Assembly (NCBI RefSeq): GCF_001006485.1
Contig: NZ_JUET01000035.1
Span: 1 to 64,000, forward strand
From: Tannerella forsythia
Lineage (GTDB): Bacteria > Bacteroidota > Bacteroidia > Bacteroidales > Tannerellaceae
Direction of reading: 5' to 3'
DNA: 64,000 nt
Below the pieces are notes generated by a model, which saw nothing but the letters and a program-made list of their open reading frames with translations, did not search any database and was not told the origin of the DNA. Below, piece by piece: positions 48,798 to 57,767 of the stretch (the first letter of the stretch is position 1; each line of letters begins with the position of its first letter). Both the position numbers and the translations under genes were made by a program.

Positions 48798-50141
48798 ATG
48801 ACTCTTTCTGCTTTGACAGCTATATCTCCGATAGATGGACGCTATCGGAACAAGGTAGAAGCGCTGGCTGCCTATTTTTCGGAGTTTGCGCTGATTCGGT
48901 ATCGTGTACGCGTAGAAATCGAATACCTCTGTTTGTTGGCGGAGATTCTGCCACCTGTACAAGCTTTGAATAAGGACCATGTCAAAACGGCCTTGCGGAG
49001 GATTTATCTTGATTTCTCGTACGACGATGCGCGACGGGTGAAAGAAATTGAGCAGACGACAAACCATGATGTGAAAGCCGTCGAATATTTTATCAAAGAA
49101 CAATTCGATACGCTCTCGTTACAGGCATATAAAGAATTTATTCATTTCGGACTGACTTCACAGGATATAAATAATACCGCCGTTCCTCTTTCGTTGAAAG
49201 AGGCGTTGACGGCGGTCTATTTCCCCGGTATCGAAGCAGTGATCGCCAAGCTGAAAAACTATGCTGAAGCATGGAAAGACATTCCGATGCTCGCGAAAAC
49301 GCACGGACAACCCGCTTCTCCTACCCGTCTGGGGAAAGAGATTCAAGTGTTTGTCTATCGGTTGGAGCAGCAATTGACGCTGCTCAAGGCCGTACCCATC
49401 TCGGCCAAGTTCGGCGGAGCAACGGGTAACTTCAACGCGCATCATGTGGCTTATCCGCAGTATGATTGGCAGAAATTCGGACATCGGTTTGTAGAAGAAA
49501 CACTCGGACTGAAACGTGAAGCATGGACGACCCAAATATCGAACTACGACAATCTGGCAGCACTTTGCGACGGCTTGCGACGCATTGATACGATCCTGAT
49601 CGATCTTTGTCGAGACATGTGGCAGTACATCTCGATGGAATATTTCAGGCAGAAGATCCAAGAGGGTGAGGTCGGCTCGTCGGCGATGCCGCACAAGGTC
49701 AATCCGATCGATTTCGAAAATGCCGAAGGAAATCTCGGCATGGCCGATGCCATACTTACACATCTGAGTATGAAGCTGCCGATCTCCCGGCAACAGAGAG
49801 ACTTGACAGACTCGACCGTATTGCGTAACATCGGCGTGCCGCTGGCTCATATCGAGATCGCACTCAAGAGCTTGATGAAAGGACTCGGCAAATTGCTGCT
49901 GAACGAACCGGCCATATCGCGCGAGCTGGATACGCAGTGGGCCGTCGTGGCCGAAGCCCTTCAAACCCTTCTGCGCCGTGAGGGGTACCCCCGACCGTAT
50001 GAAGCACTGAAAGCATTGACACGCACCAACGAAACGATCACCGCCTCATCGATTGCACAGTTTATCGACTCGCTCGATCTGAGCGAGTCCGTAAAACAAG
50101 AGTTGAGAGCTGTGACTCCACATAATTATACAGGAATATAA
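48798..50141 (+). CDS. purB: Adenylosuccinate lyase
   Basis: A 447-residue enzyme of the fumarase/aspartase superfamily that splits adenylosuccinate and SAICAR in purine synthesis. The superfamily signature GSSAMPHKVNPIDFENAEGN is intact (about 294-313); TSQDINNTAVPLSLKEAL and AKTHGQPASPTRLGKE contain the other active-site regions. The length and the N-terminal LTAISPIDGRYRNKVEALAAYFSE match the E. coli-type enzyme. Possibly co-transcribed with the pseudouridine synthase gene that starts 85 bases later. Confidence 0.97.
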   Translation: MTLSALTAISPIDGRYRNKVEALAAYFSEFALIRYRVRVEIEYLCLLAEILPPVQALNKDHVKTALRRIYLDFSYDDARRVKEIEQTTNHDVKAVEYFIKEQFDTLSLQAYKEFIHFGLTSQDINNTAVPLSLKEALTAVYFPGIEAVIAKLKNYAEAWKDIPMLAKTHGQPASPTRLGKEIQVFVYRLEQQLTLLKAVPISAKFGGATGNFNAHHVAYPQYDWQKFGHRFVEETLGLKREAWTTQISNYDNLAALCDGLRRIDTILIDLCRDMWQYISMEYFRQKIQEGEVGSSAMPHKVNPIDFENAEGNLGMADAILTHLSMKLPISRQQRDLTDSTVLRNIGVPLAHIEIALKSLMKGLGKLLLNEPAISRELDTQWAVVAEALQTLLRREGYPRPYEALKALTRTNETITASSIAQFIDSLDLSESVKQELRAVTPHNYTGI

Positions 50142-50226
50142 AACAGAAACAAAAAACAGAATAACCATTAAAAAACAGTCGGGAGACTGTACAAATACGT
50201 TTAACAATCAATTATTACTATTTAGT

Positions 50227-51525
50227 ATGGATTTAGAAGAAAAAGACGGACGCCAACCTCGTCCAGAAAGTGAAAACCCGGAAAATCAAAATCAACGGGA
50301 CAGCGTTTCGCGTAACGAAAAGGAAGAACGGAGGCCTGCTTACCGCGCTACGAGAGATGGCGGAGGCTATCAGATGGAGGGAGCAAACCGCCCGGTCGCC
50401 AAACGCCGTCCGCGTATCAGAGACAGTCGTATGGCTGATTATAACCGACCTTCGTACGGTAGCCCTTTCACGGAAAGAACTTCTTATCGGCAGGCCGACC
50501 TTTATTCGCAGGAAGAAGAACGGCCGCTTCACAGCGCCGATACGGAGGGGAACGAACGCCATCCTTATATGCCGTCCTATTCGCAGTCGCCCGAAGGCCG
50601 GCCACATCGTCCCTATGTGCCGAATACAGGGAATGAAGGCGGGCATTTCCGTGCACCGAAAAATAACGAACGGCGTCCCGGAGTACCCGGAAGCAACAAC
50701 CGACCGGGAGGCAAGCCGAAGAAACAAACGAAGAAAGGTGCACGCCCGAACATGAAGTTCAACTTCCAGAAACAGGTGAAATATGAAGAAGAACTGACCG
50801 ATCCGAACGAACCGATCCGTTTGAACAAATTTCTGGCCAATGCCGGTGTATGTTCACGCCGCGAAGCAGATGCATTTATCCAGGCCGGCGTCGTAAAAGT
50901 AAACGGCGAAGCAGTGAAAGAACTCGGCACAAAGATTACACGGAAAGACCAGGTCATGTTCCACGACCAGCCGGTACGCATCGAAAGTAAAATCTACCTT
51001 TTACTCAACAAGCCGAAAAACTGCATGACCACCGTCGATGACCCGCAAAATCGCCGAACGGTCATGGACCTTGTCAAAAATGCCTGCCATGAACGTATCT
51101 ACCCCGTCGGCCGTCTGGATCGTAACACGACCGGTGTACTGCTGTTGACGAACGACGGCAATCTGGCTTCGAAACTGACGCACCCGTCGTTCAAGAAGAA
51201 GAAAATCTACCACGTGTGGTTAGATAAGGAAGTGGCCGTAGAAGACATGGAAAAGCTGGCCACCGGATTAGAGCTGGAAGACGGTGAAATCCATGCCGAT
51301 GCGATCAGCTACGCCAGCGAGACCGACAGAAAACAGGTCGGGGTCGAGATTCACTCGGGACGAAACCGTATCGTTCGTCGTATGTTCGAGGCACTCGGCT
51401 ATCACGTGACCAAACTTGACCGCGTGTATTTTGCCGGGCTGACGAAGAAGAATCTGGGCCGCGGCAAATGGCGCTATCTGAACGAACAGGAAGTAAATGC
51501 TCTGCGTATGGGAGCATTTGAATAA
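50227..51525 (+). CDS. RluB/RsuA-family pseudouridine synthase with long basic N-terminus
   Basis: A 432-residue protein. Residues 1-190 are low-complexity, rich in Arg, Pro, Asn and Tyr (RRPGVPGSNNRPGG, KPKKQTKKGARPN), probably disordered and RNA-binding. An S4 domain (about 197-245, RLNKFLANAGVCSRREADAFI) and the catalytic domain follow, with YPVGRLDRNTTGVLLLTNDG carrying the aspartate and SGRNRIVRRMFEALG near the end. It would modify 23S rRNA, as RluB. asnS follows after 22 bases. Confidence 0.92.
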   Translation: MDLEEKDGRQPRPESENPENQNQRDSVSRNEKEERRPAYRATRDGGGYQMEGANRPVAKRRPRIRDSRMADYNRPSYGSPFTERTSYRQADLYSQEEERPLHSADTEGNERHPYMPSYSQSPEGRPHRPYVPNTGNEGGHFRAPKNNERRPGVPGSNNRPGGKPKKQTKKGARPNMKFNFQKQVKYEEELTDPNEPIRLNKFLANAGVCSRREADAFIQAGVVKVNGEAVKELGTKITRKDQVMFHDQPVRIESKIYLLLNKPKNCMTTVDDPQNRRTVMDLVKNACHERIYPVGRLDRNTTGVLLLTNDGNLASKLTHPSFKKKKIYHVWLDKEVAVEDMEKLATGLELEDGEIHADAISYASETDRKQVGVEIHSGRNRIVRRMFEALGYHVTKLDRVYFAGLTKKNLGRGKWRYLNEQEVNALRMGAFE

Positions 51526-51532
51526 GTATTAC

Positions 51533-51539
51533 AGGAGGT
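51533..51539 (+). promoter_or_regulatory. Full Shine-Dalgarno sequence for asnS
   Basis: AGGAGGT, a perfect anti-16S match, 8 bases before ATG 51548. Almost no other gene in this window has one, as expected in Bacteroidetes, so it stands out. Confidence 0.6.
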
Positions 51540-51547
51540 AACTAACA

Positions 51548-52945
51548 ATGAAACGAACAAAGATTACAGACTTATTAAAAAGCGATGCGTGCGGCGCAGA
51601 CGTAGATGTCTGCGGCTGGGTACGTACGCGAAGAGGCAGTAAGCAGGTGACTTTTATCGCACTGAATGACGGCACGACGATCCATAACCTGCAAGTGGTT
51701 GCAGACATCGAGAAGCTGGGTGAAGAAAACCTGAAGCAGGTCACGACCGGATCATGTATCCGTGTCAGCGGAAAACTCGTGCCGTCGCAGGGACAAGGAC
51801 AGCATGTCGAGGTGCAGGCCGATCGAATCGAACTGCTCGGCGCTGCCGACCCGAACTCATACCCGTTGCAGAAGAAAGGACATTCACTCGAATTCCTGCG
51901 GGAGATCGCTCACTTGCGTCCCCGCACCAACACCTTCGGCGCCGTATTCCGCATCCGCCACCACATGGCCATGGCCATTCACACGTTCTTCCATCAGAAA
52001 GGCTTCTTCTACTTCCATACGCCTATTATCACGGCCTCCGACGCCGAGGGCGCAGGGCAAATGTTTCAGGTTACGACACAAGACCTGAAGCAGGTAAAAA
52101 AGGACGAAGACGGGTCTGTCAATTACGACGACGATTTCTTCGGCAAGCAGGCGAGCTTAACGGTTTCCGGACAGTTGGAAGGTGAATTAGCGGCCATGGG
52201 ATTAGGAGCCATCTACACGTTCGGGCCTACGTTCCGTGCTGAAAATTCGAACACTCCGCGCCACTTGGCCGAGTTCTGGATGATTGAGCCGGAAGTGGCT
52301 TTTAACGAAATTGAAGAGAACATGAACCTTGCGGAAGAGTTTATCAAATATTGTGTGCAATGGGCTTTAGACCATTGCCGCGACGATATTCAATTCCTCA
52401 ACGATATGTTCGACAAGGGACTTATCAACCGTCTGGAAAGCGTGTTGACAGACGATTTCGTACGTCTGGCCTATACGGAAGGAATACGCATCCTCGAAGA
52501 AGCTGTGGCCAAAGGACATCAATTTGAATTCCCTGTGTATTGGGGAGCCGATCTGGCCTCGGAGCATGAACGCTATCTCGTGGAAGAACATTTCAAACGC
52601 CCCGTAATTCTGACCGATTACCCGAAAGAGATCAAGGCGTTCTATATGAAACAGAACGACGACGGAAAGACCGTACGGGCCATGGATGTACTGTTCCCGA
52701 AGATCGGTGAAATCATCGGCGGCTCGGAGCGTGAAGCAGACTATGACAAACTGCTCCAACGTATCAAAGAACTCCGCATCCCGATGAAGGATATGTGGTG
52801 GTATCTCGACACCCGTAAATTCGGTACCTGTCCTCATGCAGGATTCGGACTGGGCTTCGAGCGGTTATTGCTGTTTGTCACCGGAATGTCTAACATTCGC
52901 GACGTGATGCCGTTCCCACGCACCCCCAAAAACGCAGAGTTTTAA
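51548..52945 (+). CDS. asnS: Asparaginyl-tRNA synthetase
   Basis: A 465-residue class IIb aminoacyl-tRNA synthetase. The N-terminal OB anticodon-binding domain (about 15-110, [22 protein letters not shown]) precedes the catalytic core: motif 1 region ([18 protein letters not shown]), motif 2 ([24 protein letters not shown]) and motif 3 ([21 protein letters not shown]). The length and the [12 protein letters not shown] text are standard for AsnRS. Last plus-strand gene before the AT-rich RiPP region. Confidence 0.97.
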   Translation: MKRTKITDLLKSDACGADVDVCGWVRTRRGSKQVTFIALNDGTTIHNLQVVADIEKLGEENLKQVTTGSCIRVSGKLVPSQGQGQHVEVQADRIELLGAADPNSYPLQKKGHSLEFLREIAHLRPRTNTFGAVFRIRHHMAMAIHTFFHQKGFFYFHTPIITASDAEGAGQMFQVTTQDLKQVKKDEDGSVNYDDDFFGKQASLTVSGQLEGELAAMGLGAIYTFGPTFRAENSNTPRHLAEFWMIEPEVAFNEIEENMNLAEEFIKYCVQWALDHCRDDIQFLNDMFDKGLINRLESVLTDDFVRLAYTEGIRILEEAVAKGHQFEFPVYWGADLASEHERYLVEEHFKRPVILTDYPKEIKAFYMKQNDDGKTVRAMDVLFPKIGEIIGGSEREADYDKLLQRIKELRIPMKDMWWYLDTRKFGTCPHAGFGLGFERLLLFVTGMSNIRDVMPFPRTPKNAEF

Positions 52946-52949
52946 AAAA

Positions 52950-53003
52950 TCCCCCTTATTTTTATTCGTGCTCTTCCGAACACAGAAAAAAATAGGGGGG
53001 GGG
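52950..53003. terminator. Bidirectional terminator between asnS and the RiPP operon
   Basis: CCCCCTTATTTTT (52951-52963) pairs with AAAAAAATAGGGGG (52986-52999) with a one-base bulge, and the loop contains a further GTG/CAC pair. T runs follow on both strands. It ends asnS and, from the other side, the long minus-strand operon. Confidence 0.7.
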
Positions 53004-53050
53004 TATTTTAGCAAGTACTTTCATTCAGTGCTCCCAACCTTTAAATCTTA

Positions 53051-53749
53051 TCATTCAAAAGAATTCGAGTAATTATAGAAGTTCGAAACCTTATGAATGG
53101 CAGAAAGATAAGCATCTGCTTGTTGAAAAAGCTGCGTGATTAAACCGGGATTATCTTTATTATTCTGTGTGATATCAGAATACCCAAACTCTTTTTGTCT
53201 GGATATAAACGGATAAAGCACCATTTTATTGTTTGAGATTTGCGAGATCACTCCATCCGCCGTATCATTTTCTTTAAACGCATAATCCAGAATTTTCCGG
53301 AAGAACTTTTTATACACAACGATAAACTGCGTACACCAAAACCAGTCTACCCAGTAACGGTTTCTTGCGATGGGAACAGCATAGCCGAAACCTCCGATAC
53401 CGCCGGAGAGAACATCAGCTCCTTGTTCATGTGCTTCAAGAATATTTTCAATTAAAAATTCTTTAGAGTAATTTTTAGTAAAATAATGATCGTCTTCACA
53501 AATGACGATTACATCATCTTCGTTTTCTATGGCAAGCCTGATAATCCTTACGATACTGTTCCAAAGTCCGACCGCTCCGATCGTATGCGTACATGCATCG
53601 ATATATGTCACGTCAAATTCATCCCGCCCTTTGAATTCGGCTATGATATGTTTTTTGCGGTCGAGACGCTCTTTCATATTAATGACATAAGTCGGAATAT
53701 AGAAATCCGATCCTTTTTTCATTGCCTCCATAGCATTCTTTATTAACAT
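53051..53749 (-). CDS. GT25-like glycosyltransferase
   Basis: A 232-residue protein beginning TYVINMKERLDRKKHIIAEF (about 20-39), the usual opening of family 25 glycosyltransferases, followed by VIVICEDDHYF (the acidic donor-site region). Family members transfer galactose or related sugars. Later Met residues (7 or 10) are alternative starts. Last gene of the operon, 18 bases after the CMP-nonulosonate synthetase-like gene. That it acts on the RiPP or a lipid-linked sugar is inference from operon position. Confidence 0.7.
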   Translation of the reverse strand: MLIKNAMEAMKKGSDFYIPTYVINMKERLDRKKHIIAEFKGRDEFDVTYIDACTHTIGAVGLWNSIVRIIRLAIENEDDVIVICEDDHYFTKNYSKEFLIENILEAHEQGADVLSGGIGGFGYAVPIARNRYWVDWFWCTQFIVVYKKFFRKILDYAFKENDTADGVISQISNNKMVLYPFISRQKEFGYSDITQNNKDNPGLITQLFQQADAYLSAIHKVSNFYNYSNSFE

Positions 53750-53767
53750 GTACGATTTGTGTAATAT

Positions 53768-54433
53768 TCAATAGGTAAAATATTCTTTAAGGAATTGGAA
53801 CTTTGCCATATCATCCGGGGTATCGATATCCATGAACGGAACATTATTCTTTATACAACGGAAACGCCCCGTCCAAAAGGCTTTGTTCGGATCTGTCGAC
53901 ATAACGACCTCACAAATAAAAGCCGACTTAATCAGATATATCGCTCCGTCTATCATGGGAATGGTTTCACACAAAGCACCTTTTCTCTTCATGTCTTTAT
54001 TCCTGAATGCCGGAACGCTTTCGGTAAACTCCAAATAAAACCGTTTCCTGTCAGAGATTTCGACAAAAGACGTAACAAAATCAATCTCATTTTTCACTTG
54101 GGCATATAACGAACAACACTTCCGAATCAAATCTATTTCCCTGAATGGCTGTGTAACGGGAAGAAGAATAAATACTTCATAATCCGAGTTTTTAATAAAG
54201 TTACGGCAGGAACTCAACTCGTCTTGTCCCTCTTTCCTTATCTCTACATTCGTCTTGAATCCCAATCTCGAAGCAAAATCACCCAATTCTTGATCATCAG
54301 ATATAACAACAGCATTTTTTATTAAATTTTGTCGTAACAGATAATCGGCTGTATACGGAAGAAGTTTTCGATTTTTACCGGGACATCTCCGGCTGATTCC
54401 TTTTACAGGAATCAATATCGGAATATTATTCAT
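53768..54433 (-). CDS. CMP-sialic acid (nonulosonate) synthetase-like cytidylyltransferase
   Basis: About 221 residues. The nucleotide-binding motif IPVKGISRRCPGKNRKLL lies at the start, FILLPVTQPFRE (the LQPTSPLR region) near 85-95 and MDIDTPDDMAKFQFLKEY at the end, all as in NeuA/acylneuraminate cytidylyltransferases. It would activate a sialic-acid-like sugar with CTP. The first motif has lysine where most members have arginine. ATG 54433 is chosen by the family's N-terminus; an in-frame ATG at 54457 overlaps the preceding gene more deeply. Confidence 0.75.
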   Translation of the reverse strand: MNNIPILIPVKGISRRCPGKNRKLLPYTADYLLRQNLIKNAVVISDDQELGDFASRLGFKTNVEIRKEGQDELSSCRNFIKNSDYEVFILLPVTQPFREIDLIRKCCSLYAQVKNEIDFVTSFVEISDRKRFYLEFTESVPAFRNKDMKRKGALCETIPMIDGAIYLIKSAFICEVVMSTDPNKAFWTGRFRCIKNNVPFMDIDTPDDMAKFQFLKEYFTY

Positions 54434-54995
54434 CTCTGACTCGTGTAATAATTCCATGATCGATTAATTTCTTCAGATAATTTTCTTCATATGTTCCCGC
54501 TCCCTTGTGCCAATTCCAATACGGATTATGATCGATTAGTTCAGCCCGACCTTCTACATCGAGACAAGTAATGTGAATGTCATAATGTTCCTTCCATCGT
54601 GAATTCAGCAGGTAAGCCAACATAAGGACGGCACTCGTCGGGCGCTCAAAACCGATTGCTTTAATCGCATCTTCATCATTTATAATTTCAACCGATTCGT
54701 ATTGCCTTTTTGTCAAGAAAGCATCCCATTCTCGAAAATGCTCATACCAATATTTATGCATAAAGATATTTTGAGCTTTTTTGATTTCATCCTTGTTTTC
54801 TCCACCATGAAAAATGTATTTAAATACATTATTTGCCTCTATGTATATACCGTTGATCTTACGGCCGGCTGCACCCAGGTTATTCATCCGTCCTATCCGG
54901 AGTACATAATCGAACGAATCGATCAATGTATGCAATCCGATTCTATACGGAGGCTTATTTCCCACTAAGATGAGTGTCTTTTTTATCACTTCCAT
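54426..54995 (-). CDS. Sialyltransferase-like (GT29/GT42-type) protein
   Basis: About 189 residues. LILVGNKPP at the start, IDSFDYVLRIGRMNNLG (about 24-40) and the later PTSAVLMLAYLL and NWHKGAGTYEENYLKKLI resemble the nucleotide and acceptor motifs of sialyltransferase-like folds. The match is weak and made by eye. It overlaps both neighbours by about 8-10 bases. Its position next to a CMP-sialate synthetase-like gene strengthens the idea that it uses that donor. ATG 54995 is preferred to an in-frame ATG at 55037. Confidence 0.5.
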   Translation of the reverse strand: MEVIKKTLILVGNKPPYRIGLHTLIDSFDYVLRIGRMNNLGAAGRKINGIYIEANNVFKYIFHGGENKDEIKKAQNIFMHKYWYEHFREWDAFLTKRQYESVEIINDEDAIKAIGFERPTSAVLMLAYLLNSRWKEHYDIHITCLDVEGRAELIDHNPYWNWHKGAGTYEENYLKKLIDHGIITRVRDE

Positions 54996-55750
54996 GTTTG
55001 GATATATTTGCGAAGTTCTTCGGTACTCATCCGGCATACTTTTATCAGTTCATTCACGTTATTTCGATCTCTCTCATCGTATCCGAAGGTCGAATTGATC
55101 CCTCTCGGATGGTATAGATGAAACAGAGGACCGGAGACCCGTTCCACAGGTTCCTCCAGAATCTCCATGCGTTTGACACGTTCGGCATCTTCAGGCCCCC
55201 ATCCGTAAATGTTTTCATTCTCACCGCCGGCCTGCAGGTAACGCTGTTTATTTATGATAAATACTCCTCCGACAGAGGAACGGCCCAATAGAGGTATTAA
55301 GCTCTCTTCTTCACAGTTATTGATATAACGATATAGATTCTTTCGGGCGTTTATGCTATCCTCCGGAGATAAATAAAATGCCCGTCCGTCGTATGGTATA
55401 CACATCGTAACCCCTTTCTTCACCCACTCAATCCCTGCCTTTAGCTGAGATACTGTCAGAAAAACATCCGCATCCCAAATCGCAACGATATTCGTCTCCG
55501 ATCGTATAAGTAATTCATTTCTGTACCGGGTATAATGAAAAATGACATCCGTATCTTTTTGGAAATAATATTTTATTCTCTTATCTGTGTTCTTCAGAAA
55601 AAACTTCTGCTCTTCATCTACTTCCATAACCAAGATTGTTGCATAGGTATAGGAAATAAGATAAGGCAGGATTGCTCTCAAGTTTTCTTCCCGTTCCTTA
55701 CTATCCATACGTACGGGAATGACAATCGTAAGTTCCGAGGTTATATCCAT
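54986..55750 (-). CDS. Galactosyltransferase-type (GT7 C-terminal domain) glycosyltransferase
   Basis: A 254-residue GT-A protein. The metal-binding DxD lies in WDADVF (92-97). GGENENIYGWGPEDAER (175-191) is the conserved loop of the beta-1,4-galactosyltransferase C-terminal domain, and LFHLYHPRG follows. The N-terminus ELTIVIPVRMDSKEREENL is typical GT2/GT7. It overlaps the LanC-like gene by 10 bases, which ties the sugar genes to the RiPP machinery. Confidence 0.8.
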   Translation of the reverse strand: MDITSELTIVIPVRMDSKEREENLRAILPYLISYTYATILVMEVDEEQKFFLKNTDKRIKYYFQKDTDVIFHYTRYRNELLIRSETNIVAIWDADVFLTVSQLKAGIEWVKKGVTMCIPYDGRAFYLSPEDSINARKNLYRYINNCEEESLIPLLGRSSVGGVFIINKQRYLQAGGENENIYGWGPEDAERVKRMEILEEPVERVSGPLFHLYHPRGINSTFGYDERDRNNVNELIKVCRMSTEELRKYIQTWK

Positions 55751-56442
55751 GGCTTTAAAATTTTCAGTGATTCTATTCCCAATAATTCATAGCGATCGGA
55801 TACGGGAATGTTAAAATCGACAAACTTCCGGAGACAAAGACACATCATCCGCTCTATCTTGTGGTTAAATACATCCAACCGATGCAATCGGCACAACAGG
55901 AAATAGGCATCGTTATAGTCATCTTTCTCTTTCGTTTTCAGCAATAACTCTTCTATCCAATCGATCAGATAAATCAGGTATTCTTTGAATTTAAGTGTTA
56001 GCATGCTTTCGTCATTGTCCGGTTTCTTCTTCAGTCGCCGGTATAAATAATATCCCACACCGCAAACGCCGTCTTGCAAAGGGAGGGATTCTATCGGTCT
56101 TCTGTCGACGATATTTCGTGCGACAATATCTATCTCCGCAAGAATTTCATCACTGTCTCCTTCGATGAATCCGTGTTCGATCATATATTCGATACCGCAT
56201 CCGATCCCCAACAATCCGTCACCGTAAAAGAAAGAGGTTCGTTCGGCCAGTTGTTCGTAAACCGTATCCATAAATTCATCTGCCTGACGTTCGTAATTCT
56301 CCTCTCCCGTTATCCGGGCAAGATGCAGCAGATAAACGGCAATCCCCATTTTACCGTCCCAAAGGCCGATATTGGGGAAACATTTTCCTTTCTCTATCAA
56401 GCGATCGGTATAGTCCTTTAAGAACCCACGTTGTTTTTCCAT
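55741..56442 (-). CDS. Half-length LanC-like protein
   Basis: A 233-residue protein with three glycine-rich repeats of the LanC barrel: GLWDGKMGIAVYLLHLAR (about 26-43), YGDGLLGIGCGIEYMI (about 74-89) and LQDGVCGVGYYLYRRL (about 120-135). LanC cyclases are about 400 residues and bind zinc through a Cys and a Cys-His-Gly motif in the second half; this protein ends before that region and has no CHG. It may need a partner, or may bind the peptide without closing rings. It starts 2 bases before the end of the gap after hlyD and overlaps the next gene by 10 bases, so it is not an obvious truncation artefact. Confidence 0.7.
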   Translation of the reverse strand: MEKQRGFLKDYTDRLIEKGKCFPNIGLWDGKMGIAVYLLHLARITGEENYERQADEFMDTVYEQLAERTSFFYGDGLLGIGCGIEYMIEHGFIEGDSDEILAEIDIVARNIVDRRPIESLPLQDGVCGVGYYLYRRLKKKPDNDESMLTLKFKEYLIYLIDWIEELLLKTKEKDDYNDAYFLLCRLHRLDVFNHKIERMMCLCLRKFVDFNIPVSDRYELLGIESLKILKPWI

Positions 56443-56443
56443 G

Positions 56444-57757
56444 TTATTGTTGATTTTTTAATAATTTCTTTATCGGCATAAGGAGGCGTTCGATTAACCG
56501 CAAATCTTCGGTAATAATATCCGCACTTCCCAACATCTGGCGGGTGATGGGCAGCGTCTTTCCGTAATTCGTATCCATTCCTTTCGGAAAATCTATTTCC
56601 ACCACATAAAACCCCTCTGCCGTAGGGACATTTGAAACACTCTCCACTCTCCCGATAAGATAACCGAACTCCTGGTCGGGAAAATTGTTGATGCGCACAT
56701 TGACCCGTTGACCGACTTTTACTTTCCCTGCTCCCTGAACGGGTAGCAACGCTTTACCTTTGGGTTGGTCTTGTCGTGCGGGAATAACCGTGAAAACGGT
56801 TTCTCCCGTATTTACGTTCTGGTTGTTGCTCCACACACCCATTTGATTAACAGTACCTGCAATGGGGCTTACCAATAAATAATTCTGCTCCCACGTTTTG
56901 ATTTGCGCACTCAATGCTTCTACGGCATTTTGGAGCGATAGCCGGTATTTCCGTTCCAACTCGGTTGCCTGTTGCTGCAAATCGAGCAAGTTCTCTTCTC
57001 CCTTCATCAATTGAACTTCCGACTGTTTCAATGAAGCGCTGAAGGAGAGATAAGACTGTTTGTTCTGCAGGAAACTGTTTTTGGAGATGTCATATTCATT
57101 CTCCGAAATAACGTTTTTAGACAAAAGAATAGAATCTCTGTCAAAGATATTCCTTGATGTCCGAAACTGTTCGCTCATGACAGGCGCCTGTTTGAGAATG
57201 CGATTATAATATTCTCTTTGAGTAACCAACTGCTCTTTTTGGGATGCGATCTTTTGAGGATAATAGTTCAGCGTTTTGTAGTTTCGATAATCATTTAAAC
57301 TGCTTAAAAAAGAGGCGTAAGCAGCCTGAATATTCCCTAATGACAAGGAGGGGCCGTTAAAGAATCTTCGCACGGTCTCTTCCGAATATCCGTAGATATT
57401 CCATGCTTTCATCCTACTTATCAGCTCCAGCATATCTTCGGTTTTTGCCGGATTTTGGATCACTGCCAGTATCGCCTGACATTCAACCGCCTCATTGTTT
57501 TTGATAAAGATTTCATCTATTTTCCCCGAAGAGCGGGCAATAATGCTGACGGGCGGGTCGGACGAGGTTACCGTTATTTTTGCTTTTATGGTGTCGGGGT
57601 ATTTGAAAAACCAACTGCCGGTCAACAATGCCATCACGATAACAAAAAGTGTGGTAATCCCCCATCGGAGAATCCACGGTGGAATTTCGCCCATAACTTC
57701 CTGCACCTCCTCGCTACGAAGCTCGATCTCTTTGTATTTCTTCTCTTCTTTTTCCAT
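56444..57757 (-). CDS. HlyD-family adaptor of the peptide exporter
   Basis: A 437-residue membrane fusion protein. One membrane helix (about 29-50), first lipoyl half (ARSSGKIDEIFIKNNEAVECQAILAVIQN), a long coiled-coil region (about 110-290), second half (LVSPIAGTVNQMGVWSNNQNVNTGETVFTV) and a C-terminal barrel. It pairs with the C39-peptidase ABC transporter encoded 10 bases upstream to export the processed peptide through an outer-membrane channel; no tolC gene is in this operon. Confidence 0.9.
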   Translation of the reverse strand: MEKEEKKYKEIELRSEEVQEVMGEIPPWILRWGITTLFVIVMALLTGSWFFKYPDTIKAKITVTSSDPPVSIIARSSGKIDEIFIKNNEAVECQAILAVIQNPAKTEDMLELISRMKAWNIYGYSEETVRRFFNGPSLSLGNIQAAYASFLSSLNDYRNYKTLNYYPQKIASQKEQLVTQREYYNRILKQAPVMSEQFRTSRNIFDRDSILLSKNVISENEYDISKNSFLQNKQSYLSFSASLKQSEVQLMKGEENLLDLQQQATELERKYRLSLQNAVEALSAQIKTWEQNYLLVSPIAGTVNQMGVWSNNQNVNTGETVFTVIPARQDQPKGKALLPVQGAGKVKVGQRVNVRINNFPDQEFGYLIGRVESVSNVPTAEGFYVVEIDFPKGMDTNYGKTLPITRQMLGSADIITEDLRLIERLLMPIKKLLKNQQ

Positions 57758-57767
57758 ACTCCGTTCG

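Noticed and set aside
49158-49964. A 268-codon minus-strand frame within purB
   Set aside because: purB has full family motifs on the other strand; the frame shows only composition-driven sequence.
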